Part shown: piece by piece, positions 7,798 through 16,298 of the stretch
How the letters are laid out: each line of letters opens with the position of its first letter
Position numbering within the stretch: position 1 is the first letter of the stretch
Assembly: GCA_026004735.1 (NCBI GenBank)
Contig: BPJS01000001.1
Span: forward strand, 2,677,641-2,741,640
Source of the DNA: Isosphaeraceae bacterium
Lineage (GTDB): Bacteria; Planctomycetota; Planctomycetia; Isosphaerales; Isosphaeraceae
Direction: 5' to 3'
DNA: 64,000 nt
Program-made: the position numbers and the translations under genes
Notes under the pieces: generated by a model
Told to the model about the DNA's origin: nothing
What the model saw: the letters and a program-made list of their open reading frames with translations, nothing else
The model's database searches: none

Positions 7798-8964
7798 ATG
7801 GTTCAGAAGGGGCTGGTGGTGATGGCCAACGGGGTGGCACGATCGGTCTGGGCGGCTTGGGTGGGTCGGCTTGGGGCGGTCTTGGGGCCGTTTTTGGGCT
7901 TGGTATTAATCTGCGCACTCTTTGCGATGTTGCCGGCCTCGGGACCGCGGTTTGTCAGCGCGGACAACTGGCGACTGATCGCCGTTCAGACGGTGATTCT
8001 GGGCACCGTCGCGCTGGGGGCGACCTTGGTGATCGTCGCCGGCGGGATTGATCTGTCGGTCGGCTCGGCGGTGGCGTTGATCACGGTCGGCATTGTCCAA
8101 TTTCAGCGGCAGTTGGGCTGGTCGTTGCCGCTCGCGCTGGTTGGTGGGGTAGCGCTGGGCGGTCTCTGTGGGCTGGCCAACGGTCTTCTGGTGACGGGCC
8201 TGCGGGTGGTGCCGTTTATCATCACGCTCGGCACGTTGAAGGTCTTTCGCGGGCTGGCCAAGTGGTGGGCGGGCAATTTGTCGATCTATGCCTTCGACCG
8301 GAGCCGGCCGGAGCCGGAGTGGCTCAAGCGAACCCTCTCGGTCAACTTGCGGCCGCCGGCCTGGCTGGCCGAGTCGGCCAGGGATCCGATCGGCGCCGTG
8401 CTGGCCGAGTTGACGCGGGTCGCGCCGGGGGTCTGGTCGCTGCTGGGCCTGAGCCTGCTGGTGGCGCTTCTGCTAAGGTATTCCCTGCTGGGTCGTTATC
8501 TTTATGCGGTGGGCTCGAACGAGGCCACGGCGCGGTTGTGCGGCGTGCGGGTTGAGCGGGTTAAGCTGGCCGTTTACGCTCTGGCGGGCCTGCTGACCGG
8601 AGTGGCGGGAGTGATGCAGTTTGCCTACTTCCACGGCACCGGCGACCCCACCTCGGGCGAAGGTCTGGAACTGAAGGCCATCGCCTCGGTTGTGATCGGG
8701 GGTGGCAGCCTCAGCGGCGGCGAGGGTACGGTGCTGGGGACCTTGGTCGGCTGCCTGATTATTCAGGTCCTAGAAAACGGATGCACGCACGCGGGAATAC
8801 CGAACGCGATTCAGGATATCCTGATCGGAGCGATCATCATCGTGGCGGTGGCGATTGACCAGATCCGGCGGCGCGGTCTTCACGGCCCGACGCGGTGGTT
8901 CCTAACCATCGCCACACGGCTTGGCCGTCGTCCCCCCGTTCGCGGAGGAGAGGCAGGTTCATGA
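7798..8964 (+). CDS. Sugar ABC transporter permease (RbsC-like)
   Basis: A multi-pass membrane permease of the branched-chain amino acid/ribose permease family, about 388 residues from ATG 7798. Family landmarks are ATLVIVAGGIDLSVGSAVAL early, LLRYSLLGRYLYAVGSNEATARLCGV in the middle, and the GEGLELKAIASVVIGGGSLSGGEGT motif in the C-terminal third. The frame is open further upstream into the ATPase gene, but ATG 7798 has a GGAGGA ribosome-binding site directly in front. The loop around LAKWWAGNLSIYAFDRSRPEPEW is longer than in E. coli RbsC. The gene ends in a four-base overlap with the SIMPL-domain gene. Confidence 0.92.
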   Translation: MVQKGLVVMANGVARSVWAAWVGRLGAVLGPFLGLVLICALFAMLPASGPRFVSADNWRLIAVQTVILGTVALGATLVIVAGGIDLSVGSAVALITVGIVQFQRQLGWSLPLALVGGVALGGLCGLANGLLVTGLRVVPFIITLGTLKVFRGLAKWWAGNLSIYAFDRSRPEPEWLKRTLSVNLRPPAWLAESARDPIGAVLAELTRVAPGVWSLLGLSLLVALLLRYSLLGRYLYAVGSNEATARLCGVRVERVKLAVYALAGLLTGVAGVMQFAYFHGTGDPTSGEGLELKAIASVVIGGGSLSGGEGTVLGTLVGCLIIQVLENGCTHAGIPNAIQDILIGAIIIVAVAIDQIRRRGLHGPTRWFLTIATRLGRRPPVRGGEAGS

Positions 8965-9713
8965 ACGTTTCCAAGTTCGGCTCCGGAATCCTCGTCAGCC
9001 TGATTCTGGCGCTCCCGGGAGGATCGATCATGGCCGATGAGGGCGAAGTCCGTCGGTCGCTGACCGTCACGGGAACCGGCAAAGTCTCGGCCGCGCCCGA
9101 CGTGGCCGAAATCACGATCGGCGTGGTCTCCCAGGCCGAATCGGCCCGCGACGCCCTGGCCGCCAACACCGAAGCCATGACCGCCGTGCAGACACTCCTG
9201 AAGGATCGGGGCGTTGCCGAGAAGGACATTCAGACGGTCAGCATCTCGATCCAGCCGCGTTACAGTCAGCCGCCGCCGCCGCGGCCCGGCCAGGCCGGGG
9301 TTGAGTTTGTGCCCCGGATCGTGGGCTACGAGGTCAACAACGCGGTACGGATCACGGCGCGCGACATCAAAAAGCTGGGGTCGATTCTCGACGCGGTGGT
9401 CCAGTCGGGCGCCAACCGGATCGACGGCATCGGCTTTCGGATCGACGAACCGCAAAAGCTGGAGGATCTGGCTCGCAAGGCGGCGGTTGCCGACGCGAAG
9501 CGAAAGGCCTCTCAGCTCGCCGGCGAACTGGGCGTGGTCGTCGGGTTGCCGATTCGGGTCAGCGAGGCGGGCTCGATGCCGGTTCCGCAGCCGATGTTCC
9601 GGGGGCGGGCCATGGCCATGGAAGCGATGGCCGCGCCGGTGCCGGTCGCAGCCGGCGAGCAGGACCTCGTGGTCCAGGTCACCGTTGAGTTCGAATTGCT
9701 GCCGGCCAAGTAG
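8961..9713 (+). CDS. SIMPL domain-containing (DUF541) secreted protein
   Basis: A 250-residue protein with an N-terminal signal sequence (about residues 7-23) and a SIMPL/DUF541 domain beginning RRSLTVTGTGKVSAAPDVAEITIGVV. The family pattern continues with LKDRGVAEKDIQTVSISIQPRY, VGYEVNNAVRITARDIKKLGSILDAVV and ARKAAVADAKRKASQLAGELG. SIMPL proteins are periplasmic or exported, form oligomers, and have no agreed biochemical role. Its start overlaps the permease stop, so it may be co-expressed with the importer; whether it takes part in sugar uptake is unknown. The ribosome-binding site is probably GGAGGAGAGG at 8945-8954. Confidence 0.88.
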   Translation: MNVSKFGSGILVSLILALPGGSIMADEGEVRRSLTVTGTGKVSAAPDVAEITIGVVSQAESARDALAANTEAMTAVQTLLKDRGVAEKDIQTVSISIQPRYSQPPPPRPGQAGVEFVPRIVGYEVNNAVRITARDIKKLGSILDAVVQSGANRIDGIGFRIDEPQKLEDLARKAAVADAKRKASQLAGELGVVVGLPIRVSEAGSMPVPQPMFRGRAMAMEAMAAPVPVAAGEQDLVVQVTVEFELLPAK

Positions 9714-9852
9714 CGACGACCGCCGACCTGGCGTTGACGAGGGGGGCGATCGGACTTAGGATCCGGCGGCGGTCAGGAAGACCCCGGCGCCGGTGCGCGG
9801 TGCGCGCCGTCGGCGTTCAGGTCAGCAAGCGGCCCAAGGAAGGCCTCAGGGA

Positions 9853-11340
9853 ATGCCCAGCGCGTCGAGGTCGCGGAGCCGGATTCATGCCGGATCGCAT
9901 CCGTCGACTTCCCAGCTTCACCGCCCCCACATCCTGACCTCGCGTGGGCGCCGCCGAGTCGCGGGCAACTTCGCCTGGCTGAGCGCGGCCGAGATTGCCT
10001 GCCGGATCATCTCGGTTCTGGTGACGCTCCAACTGGCGCGACGTCTGGGGACGGCCGGGTACGGTCGGGTCGAGTTTGCGTTCAACATCACGCTCTGGCT
10101 GGTCTTGCTGGTGCGTGAGGGGCTGGACGTGATCGCGGCCCGTGAGATCGCGCGTCATCCCCGGTTGGTGCGGCCGCTGGTCCATCTGGTCATGGCTATC
10201 CGCCTGACCATCGCCACGGCGCTGCTCGCGCTGTTGGTGCCCGCGGCCTGGTTGTTGATGCCGGGGCCGACCGAACGGACGTTGCTGGTCCTTTACGGGC
10301 TGATGCTGCTGACGACGGCCGCGGGCATCGACTACGTCTACCGCGGGCTGGAGCGGATGGGACCGGTCGCGGTATCGCTGCTGCTGCGGACGATGGTGTA
10401 TGCGTTGGGCGTCTCGCTGCTAGTTCGATCGTCGGCCGATCTGTTGCGGGTCCCGGTGTTGCTGGTCGCCGGCGAGGTGAGCGGGATCGCCCTGACCTGG
10501 AGTCTGCATGCCCGGGGCTATGGTTGGCCGCGGCCCCAGTGGCGTGGAGGCCGGTTTTTGCGGGTTTTTCTGACACGGGGACGATCGGTCTACGCGATTC
10601 AGGTCTCGCAGGCGGCGCTGGTCACGATCGACCTACTGATCGTCGGCCTGGGCAGCGGTTGGGACCATGTCGGGCTGTATGGGGCCGCCCATCGGATGGC
10701 TTCGGTTGCGCTGACTTTCGGGTTGATCTTCCAGCAGGTGACCTTCCCCGCGCTGTCCCGGGCCTGGCGAAGCTCGAATGCAAGCGGCCGCGAAGCGCTG
10801 GAGACGCTTGTGGCGTTGCTCCTGGCAGCCTATATCCCGCTGGCCGTGGGCACGACCACCCTGGCCGGTCCGCTGGTCGCCACGCTCTTTGACCGGAGTT
10901 ATGCCGGAGCGGCTCCGCTGCTCGCGATTGAGATCTGGCGTGCTCCGCTGCTGAGTCTGGCCTTTCTCTACCAGGCGGCCTTGATTGCGCGCAATCGCGA
11001 GGCGTCCGGGATGCGGCTGCTGGCCGGTGGGGCGATTTGCGCCGTGCCGCTGATCGTGGTGCTGCGGGCCGTGCTGGGGTTGCCGGGCGCGGCGCTGGGA
11101 GCCGTTTTGACGGCCCTGGTGCTGGCGTTGGCCGGTTACCTCCGTCTGGCGCGTGAGGGCTGGCAACCGGCCTGGCATCATTTCGCGCTTCGACCGCTGA
11201 TCGCATCCCTGTGCATGGTCCCGGTCTGCCTGGTGGGTGCCCTGGCCGGGCTGGGGCTGGCGATCGCCTGCGGTGCTGCGGTCTATGTGGCCGTACTGGG
11301 GCTGCTGGGTGGTCTGAAGCCGTTCGGAATCGGCCGCTAG
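9853..11340 (+). CDS. Polysaccharide flippase (Wzx/MATE-like lipopolysaccharide exporter)
   Basis: A membrane protein of about 495 residues with 12-14 predicted hydrophobic segments. It begins with the pattern of polysaccharide-biosynthesis flippases (FAWLSAAEIACRIISVLVTLQLARRLGTAGYGRVEFAF). Later segments fit the same family: GIDYVYRGLERM, VYAIQVSQAALVTIDLLIVG and HVGLYGAAHRMASVALTFGLIFQQVTFPALSRA. Such proteins flip lipid-linked glycans across the inner membrane. The frame is open from 9793, but the first 20 codons are Arg-rich and unlike the family; ATG 9853 with GGAAGG upstream is more likely. The glycosyltransferase and large membrane protein downstream support a surface-glycan locus. 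Confidence 0.85.
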   Translation: MPSASRSRSRIHAGSHPSTSQLHRPHILTSRGRRRVAGNFAWLSAAEIACRIISVLVTLQLARRLGTAGYGRVEFAFNITLWLVLLVREGLDVIAAREIARHPRLVRPLVHLVMAIRLTIATALLALLVPAAWLLMPGPTERTLLVLYGLMLLTTAAGIDYVYRGLERMGPVAVSLLLRTMVYALGVSLLVRSSADLLRVPVLLVAGEVSGIALTWSLHARGYGWPRPQWRGGRFLRVFLTRGRSVYAIQVSQAALVTIDLLIVGLGSGWDHVGLYGAAHRMASVALTFGLIFQQVTFPALSRAWRSSNASGREALETLVALLLAAYIPLAVGTTTLAGPLVATLFDRSYAGAAPLLAIEIWRAPLLSLAFLYQAALIARNREASGMRLLAGGAICAVPLIVVLRAVLGLPGAALGAVLTALVLALAGYLRLAREGWQPAWHHFALRPLIASLCMVPVCLVGALAGLGLAIACGAAVYVAVLGLLGGLKPFGIGR

Positions 11341-11539
11341 GCGGCGGGCCTAAGCGGGGAGGCCGTCTCCGCGGCCCACCTTGAAAAGACCAGACGGCGC
11401 CGGCCGGATGTCCTCCCCTGGCTCGAGGCGCGGCCGCGGGGGGCGGGATCTGCAGAACTCGCCTGGATCGTTCCGGGCAGCCGGGTTATGAGGAAGCACC
11501 AGGCTTGGGCCTCGAACCAACCGCCGAGGGAGCTCGGGT

Positions 11540-12844
11540 GTGAAATTCTGCATGGTGACGACGTTTTTCGGCGGGCACAGCTTTGGCGGTGATGCCGCCT
11601 ACGTCGATCGCTTGGCCCGCGCCTTACTGCGCCGCGGTCATGAGGTCCACGTAATCCATTGCGCCGATGCGTTTGAGGCCGTGCGAGGCCGGCATCCGTT
11701 GCGGCCCTACACACCGCCGGATGGACTCGTGATCCATCGGCTCGAAAGCCGATTCGGTCGGCTCTCGCCGATCGTGACCCAATTGACGGGCCGGCCGGGA
11801 TTGAAGGCTCGGGCATTGCGCGCAGTGCTCGACCAGCCGGATGTCGACGTGATTCACTTCCACAACATATCCCTGGTGGGGGGAGTGGGCGTGCTGGAGA
11901 TGGGCGCCCACGCCGTCCGGCTGATGACGGCTCACGAGCACTGGCTGACCTGCCCCATGCATCTGCTCTGGAAGTATGGCCAGAAAACCTGCGACCAGCC
12001 CGCTTGTGTCCGATGCAGTCTGCTTGGTGGCCGCCCACCTCAACTTTGGCGGGCGACCGGGGCGATTCCGCACGGGCTGAAGCGGCTAGACGCGCTGATC
12101 TTTCCTTCGGCCCACGCTCTGGAAGCGCATCGCCAGCGGGGGATCGAGGGGCCGCTCGTGCATCTCCCCTACTTTCTGCCTGATGACTGGTCGGGCGGCC
12201 TGGAAGACCACCCCCCGGACCCGAGCCCCCGGCCGTACCTGGCCGCCGCCGGGCGGCTGGTCAAGATGAAAGGCTTCCAACGCCTGATACCCCTGATGCG
12301 GTTCCTTCCCGAAGTGGACCTGAAACTGGCCGGAACCGGTCCCTACGAACCCGAACTGCGGCGGCTGGCACGCGGCATCCCCAACGTCCAGTTCGTCGGC
12401 CTGCTGGGACATGAAGGGCTGGTTCGGCTCTTCCACGGCGCGCGTGCCGTGGTCGTGCCCTCGCTGTTTCCGGAGACGTTCGGGTACGTCGTGCTCGAGG
12501 CCTTTGCCGTCAAGACCCCCGTCGTGGTCCACAAGGGCGGCGGTGCGATCCACGAAACCGGCGTTCTCAGCGGCGGCGGCCTGAGCTACGAAACCGACGC
12601 CGAACTGCTGCTCGCCTTGCGGCGCATCATCCACGACGACGAGTTGCGCGACGAACTCGCCGAGCAAGGCTACCAGGTGCGGATCAACGAATGGTCCGAG
12701 CGCGCCCATCTCGACGGTTACTTTGGTCTGATCCGGGGCATTCAGGCCCGACGGTCCGGGAATTCGAGGATTCCGACGCCCCACCTCGATCGAGCAGCCA
12801 GTGCCCGCCCGGTCTCGAACCCCGCGAGGACCGATCGATCGTGA
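11540..12844 (+). CDS. GT4-family glycosyltransferase
   Basis: A 434-residue two-domain GT-B glycosyltransferase. The N-terminal domain carries TTFFGGHSFGGDAAYVDRLARALLRRGHEVHVIH. The C-terminal nucleotide-sugar domain has LAAAGRLVKMKGFQRLIPLM, LAGTGPYEPELRRLA and VVPSLFPETFGYVVLEAFAVKTPVV, which includes the E-x(7)-E motif of GT4 enzymes. A conserved Cys-rich insertion (LTCPMHLLWKYGQKTC... CVRCSL, about residues 136-159) occurs in GT4 members acting on cell-surface glycans. Start is GTG 11540 after AGGGAGC. The last ~40 residues are low-complexity and end in a four-base overlap with the next gene. Confidence 0.88.
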   Translation: MKFCMVTTFFGGHSFGGDAAYVDRLARALLRRGHEVHVIHCADAFEAVRGRHPLRPYTPPDGLVIHRLESRFGRLSPIVTQLTGRPGLKARALRAVLDQPDVDVIHFHNISLVGGVGVLEMGAHAVRLMTAHEHWLTCPMHLLWKYGQKTCDQPACVRCSLLGGRPPQLWRATGAIPHGLKRLDALIFPSAHALEAHRQRGIEGPLVHLPYFLPDDWSGGLEDHPPDPSPRPYLAAAGRLVKMKGFQRLIPLMRFLPEVDLKLAGTGPYEPELRRLARGIPNVQFVGLLGHEGLVRLFHGARAVVVPSLFPETFGYVVLEAFAVKTPVVVHKGGGAIHETGVLSGGGLSYETDAELLLALRRIIHDDELRDELAEQGYQVRINEWSERAHLDGYFGLIRGIQARRSGNSRIPTPHLDRAASARPVSNPARTDRS

Positions 12845-14973
12845 ACCGTCGGCCGGGGTCCTGGCTCGGGCCAGCCCTGATCGCAGCCGCGGTGCTTCTG
12901 GCCTACGGCCGGCTGCTCCTCCAACCCAATGCCCTGATCGTCGATCGCCAGCGCCCCTGGGCCGACAACGCCACAGCCGCCGTTGTTCCTCGCCTCGCGG
13001 AAAATGATCTGACCCGGCTGTACCTGCCGGCTCATCGCCGCATCGCCGCAGCCTGGCGCCGAGATGGTCGGATACCCACCTGGGACCCGACCGGATTCGG
13101 CGGCCGGCCGATCCCGGGCAACCCTCAGTCCGGCCTCTGGTATCCGCCGGTCTGGCTCATCTGGACCCTGGATTGGCCCGCGGCGTGGAGTTGGGCCACA
13201 CTCGGCCACCTGATCTGGGCCGGCTGGGGTGGTTGGTGTCTGGCTCGGACCCTCGGTCTGGCTTCCATCGGCGCGACGGTGGCCGGGATGGCGTTCGCCC
13301 TCAGTCCCTATCTCACCGCTCAGGTCCAGGCGGGGCACGTCCCCCACGTCTGGTCCGCAAGCTGGATCGGCTGGGCATTGGCAGCGCTGATGGTCGGACT
13401 GCGCGGAGAGCAACGAGGATGGTGGACACTCGCTGCCACGCTCGCCCTTGCCGGCCTGGCCGGGCATCCCCAAGAGGCGTATCTGCTCACGCTGGTCGTC
13501 GCCGTTTGGGGCTGCGTAGCCGCGTGGCACCGAATGGACCGCATCCTCGGTGTGGGGTGCGCGTTGCTGGGAGCCGCCGCGCTGTCCGCGGTTGGATGGC
13601 TGCCCGTCTGGTTGATGCTGGGAGAGAGCCGGACTGTGGACGGTGTTCCGGCCTCGGCCGCCGCGCCTTACACCCTCTCGCTCCGACACCTGAGCCAGCT
13701 TGTCTGGCCGATGGCGCTGGGCGGTCCAGCCGACTATCGTGGTCCCGCCAACTACGCCGAGGCCCAGCTCGCGCCGGGAGTCTCGGTCCTGATCCTCGCT
13801 CTGCTCGGAATCCGTTCCGAACGGAAACGATCCCGACCGTGGATCGCTCTGATCCTCATCTGCTGGCTGGTCGCGGCGGGACGATCCCTGGGAATGGACG
13901 GTCCGTTGCGCACGATTTTGCCGGGTTTCAACCAGATGCGAGTGCTAGCGCGAACGCTGTTTGTGGCGGGTCTGGGATGGGCGATGCTGGCGGGGTTGGG
14001 GGTCGCGGCGGCAACGCGGGGAAACGTCCGTTGGCCGCGTTGGAATTGGTTTGCCGCCGGATGCGTGGCGGCCGAACTGGTGGCGCTGAGCTGGGTCGTC
14101 GTGCGGGTCTCACCGACCCAAGAGCGGTCGCAGCCCGACGCACTCGATCAGGCGATCGCCCGCTGCCGAAGCGATCCCCGCCAGCGGGTGCGGGCACCGG
14201 AGCACCTGGTCGATGCCGAACGCATCGACCGGCTCGGGCTGGAGATGACCGACCTCTACGACTGGTTCCAGCTCCGCCGCTCCGCAGATCTCTACGAAGC
14301 CCTCTACGCCTACGGGTCGCCTGCCCGGCTCTGGACTTGTTTCGACCCTGTCGGCGAAGGAATTCGCGAGCGGTTTCGCCGGGCGGTGCTGGATCGGATG
14401 GGAGTCGGGCTGGTCATCACGGCCGCCGGCTCGACCGCTCCGCCCGGAGCGGTCGCGGAACAGGTCGGCACCATCGCACTGCGGACCCCGCGCTCCCCCC
14501 TACCCCGAGCCTATGTGGTTCCGAACGGCTGGGTGGCTCCGCCGGAGGGCTGGCGGATCGCGCTGGCCTGGCTCGACCCCCGCCAGTCCGTGCTCCTGGA
14601 GCAACCCGACCCGCTCGGCCCAGGGCCGCGACAACCGTTTACTCCAGCGGCCTATCGGGCCACGGCTCCCGATTGCGTGGTCGTCGACGTCCGCGTCGCC
14701 GCTCCGGGCCTGCTTGTGGTGACCGATGCCTGGTCGAACGGCTGGCGAGCCTGGCGCAACGGCGCCGAGGTGCCGATCCTGGTGGGCGACCACGCCCACC
14801 GCGTGATCGCCCTGCCCGAGGCAGGCTCATACCAGGTCGTCCTACGCTACGAGCCGCCCGGACTTTGGGCCGGATGGCTCATCTCGCTCTCAAGCTGGAT
14901 CGTCTGGAGCGGACAGACCCTGGCTCGATGGCGGCCACCGCGCAGCCTCGCTCCGCCACAACAGTCCAGATAA
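12841..14973 (+). CDS. YfhO-like multi-pass membrane protein (GT-C-type, function unknown)
   Basis: About 710 residues starting at GTG 12841, overlapping the glycosyltransferase stop. The N-terminal two-thirds has about ten hydrophobic segments alternating with short loops. A segment before the second helix (RLYLPAHRRIAAAWRRDGRIPTWDP, then GGRPIPGNPQSGLWYPP) is the typical first periplasmic loop of the YfhO/GT-C-like family. The last ~200 residues are a soluble beta-rich domain (VVVDVRVAAPGLLVVTDAWSNGWRAWRNGAEVPI) also typical of this family. YfhO-like proteins are linked to glycosylation of surface polymers; substrate and activity are not known here. The adjacent flippase and glycosyltransferase fit that role. 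Confidence 0.8.
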   Translation: MNRRPGSWLGPALIAAAVLLAYGRLLLQPNALIVDRQRPWADNATAAVVPRLAENDLTRLYLPAHRRIAAAWRRDGRIPTWDPTGFGGRPIPGNPQSGLWYPPVWLIWTLDWPAAWSWATLGHLIWAGWGGWCLARTLGLASIGATVAGMAFALSPYLTAQVQAGHVPHVWSASWIGWALAALMVGLRGEQRGWWTLAATLALAGLAGHPQEAYLLTLVVAVWGCVAAWHRMDRILGVGCALLGAAALSAVGWLPVWLMLGESRTVDGVPASAAAPYTLSLRHLSQLVWPMALGGPADYRGPANYAEAQLAPGVSVLILALLGIRSERKRSRPWIALILICWLVAAGRSLGMDGPLRTILPGFNQMRVLARTLFVAGLGWAMLAGLGVAAATRGNVRWPRWNWFAAGCVAAELVALSWVVVRVSPTQERSQPDALDQAIARCRSDPRQRVRAPEHLVDAERIDRLGLEMTDLYDWFQLRRSADLYEALYAYGSPARLWTCFDPVGEGIRERFRRAVLDRMGVGLVITAAGSTAPPGAVAEQVGTIALRTPRSPLPRAYVVPNGWVAPPEGWRIALAWLDPRQSVLLEQPDPLGPGPRQPFTPAAYRATAPDCVVVDVRVAAPGLLVVTDAWSNGWRAWRNGAEVPILVGDHAHRVIALPEAGSYQVVLRYEPPGLWAGWLISLSSWIVWSGQTLARWRPPRSLAPPQQSR

Positions 14974-15202
14974 ACGCAACATCAAACAACACATAGCGTT
15001 CGGCTGCATCGACGGCGGGTAGAACCGATGGCTCGTGCGGGGGCGAGCGAGCACTTCGGTCGGTGGCGCCAATAATCGCCGCGGTTGCCCGAACAACCGC
15101 TTAGGGAATCGGTCGGATGGGCGGAGTGGCCGATCATCTGCCCGATGAACCACGATCGGGGTCGGAGAGCGAGACAGCCGAAGCCGAGCAGGAGAGCGGA
15201 TC

Positions 15203-16015
15203 ATGAAGTGCGGCATCGTGAAGGGGAGCTTGTTGGGACTGGCCCTAGGCTCTGCGGCGTTGTTCTGGGTGTTCGGCGGCCGGGCGTTTGACCTAATCTC
15301 CTGGAAGGCCAACAAGGCTCGGGAGATGGTCAAAAAGTCGATCACGTCGTTTGACGACGAGATCAACATGGCTCGCGCTCAGGTCAAGAAGCTCGACCCG
15401 GCCATTGCCGAGGGTGCCGAGGCGCTGGCGCGGCTCGAGGATAGCGTCAAGCAAGTCAGCGGCGAGGTCGAGCGGCTCCGCATGGCCCTGGCCGAGAAAG
15501 GCCGGCGGATCGAGACTTTGAGGGCCAGCCTGGACAAGCCGGTGGTGCAACGGGTCGGATCATCGGGCGGCGAGCTCAAGGCGAAAATCGAGGCGGCTCT
15601 GGCTCGCTCGATCGACGAGTACCGCCAGGTTGAGCGGACGCTCGGTTACGCCCAGGACACCCTCAAGTATCGCCAGGCGCTGGTGCAGACGGCGCACGAT
15701 CAACTGCTCGAGATGCAGGCCAAGAAGAAGACGCTCCAATCAAAGATCGATGAAATTGAGGCGCGGCATAAGGCCCGCCTCGCTTCGCAGCAATTCAGCG
15801 AGTTCCGGGTCGACACCAGCCCCCTGGCCGAGGCCGAGCGGGCGGTCGCCGAACTCGACAGCCAGGAAAGCGTCTCGGCTCGGGCCGACGAACTGAAGAG
15901 CGAGCTTGCGGATCTACCAGCGTTCGACACCCTGCCGGCCGACCGCGACGTGCGTCAGGAGGCCGACGCGATTCTTCAGGGTGCGACGGCCGCAGTCGGC
16001 GACCCCAGCGCCTGA
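15203..16015 (+). CDS. Membrane-anchored coiled-coil protein, function unknown
   Basis: A 270-residue protein with one N-terminal hydrophobic segment (about residues 7-24) followed by a long charged helical region, residues ~35-250, rich in Ala, Glu, Lys, Arg and Leu with heptad-like spacing. There is no Cys cluster, enzyme motif or recognisable domain. It is preceded by a GGAGAG ribosome-binding site at 15190. The signal-anchor plus coiled coil suggests a structural or scaffolding protein projecting into the periplasm or cytoplasm. It lies just upstream of an FHA protein and a kinase on the same strand, which may indicate shared regulation (inference). Similar proteins are common in planctomycetes. 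Confidence 0.75.
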   Translation: MKCGIVKGSLLGLALGSAALFWVFGGRAFDLISWKANKAREMVKKSITSFDDEINMARAQVKKLDPAIAEGAEALARLEDSVKQVSGEVERLRMALAEKGRRIETLRASLDKPVVQRVGSSGGELKAKIEAALARSIDEYRQVERTLGYAQDTLKYRQALVQTAHDQLLEMQAKKKTLQSKIDEIEARHKARLASQQFSEFRVDTSPLAEAERAVAELDSQESVSARADELKSELADLPAFDTLPADRDVRQEADAILQGATAAVGDPSA

Positions 16016-16298
16016 TCGTCCGCGTTGCCGAGCTCCGATCCCCCGACGCCCGACTGGTTCGGCTCGGCCTTCTCCCGTCCGAGAAGCCGTCCGCCCGGAT
16101 CGGGCGTCCCAAGTTTGCCTCGAGCAGGCGGGGTTCGGCCCGCGTTCGGCTCGAACCGGGTGGTGGCTAAGATTGAGCCTCCCTCCGCGAATAGGTTGCA
16201 GGCGCACACGACGCGGCAGCGTCCGCCCGATCGGCGCTTCCGAAACGTTGGGGCTGTGGGCTAGCTTAGACTGGGCGCGGCGAGCGGCGGATACCGCG

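Noticed and set aside
13173..14996. Plus-strand open frame of 607 codons
   Set aside because: A different frame of the YfhO-like gene; its Arg/Pro-rich product is typical of shadow translation in high-GC DNA.
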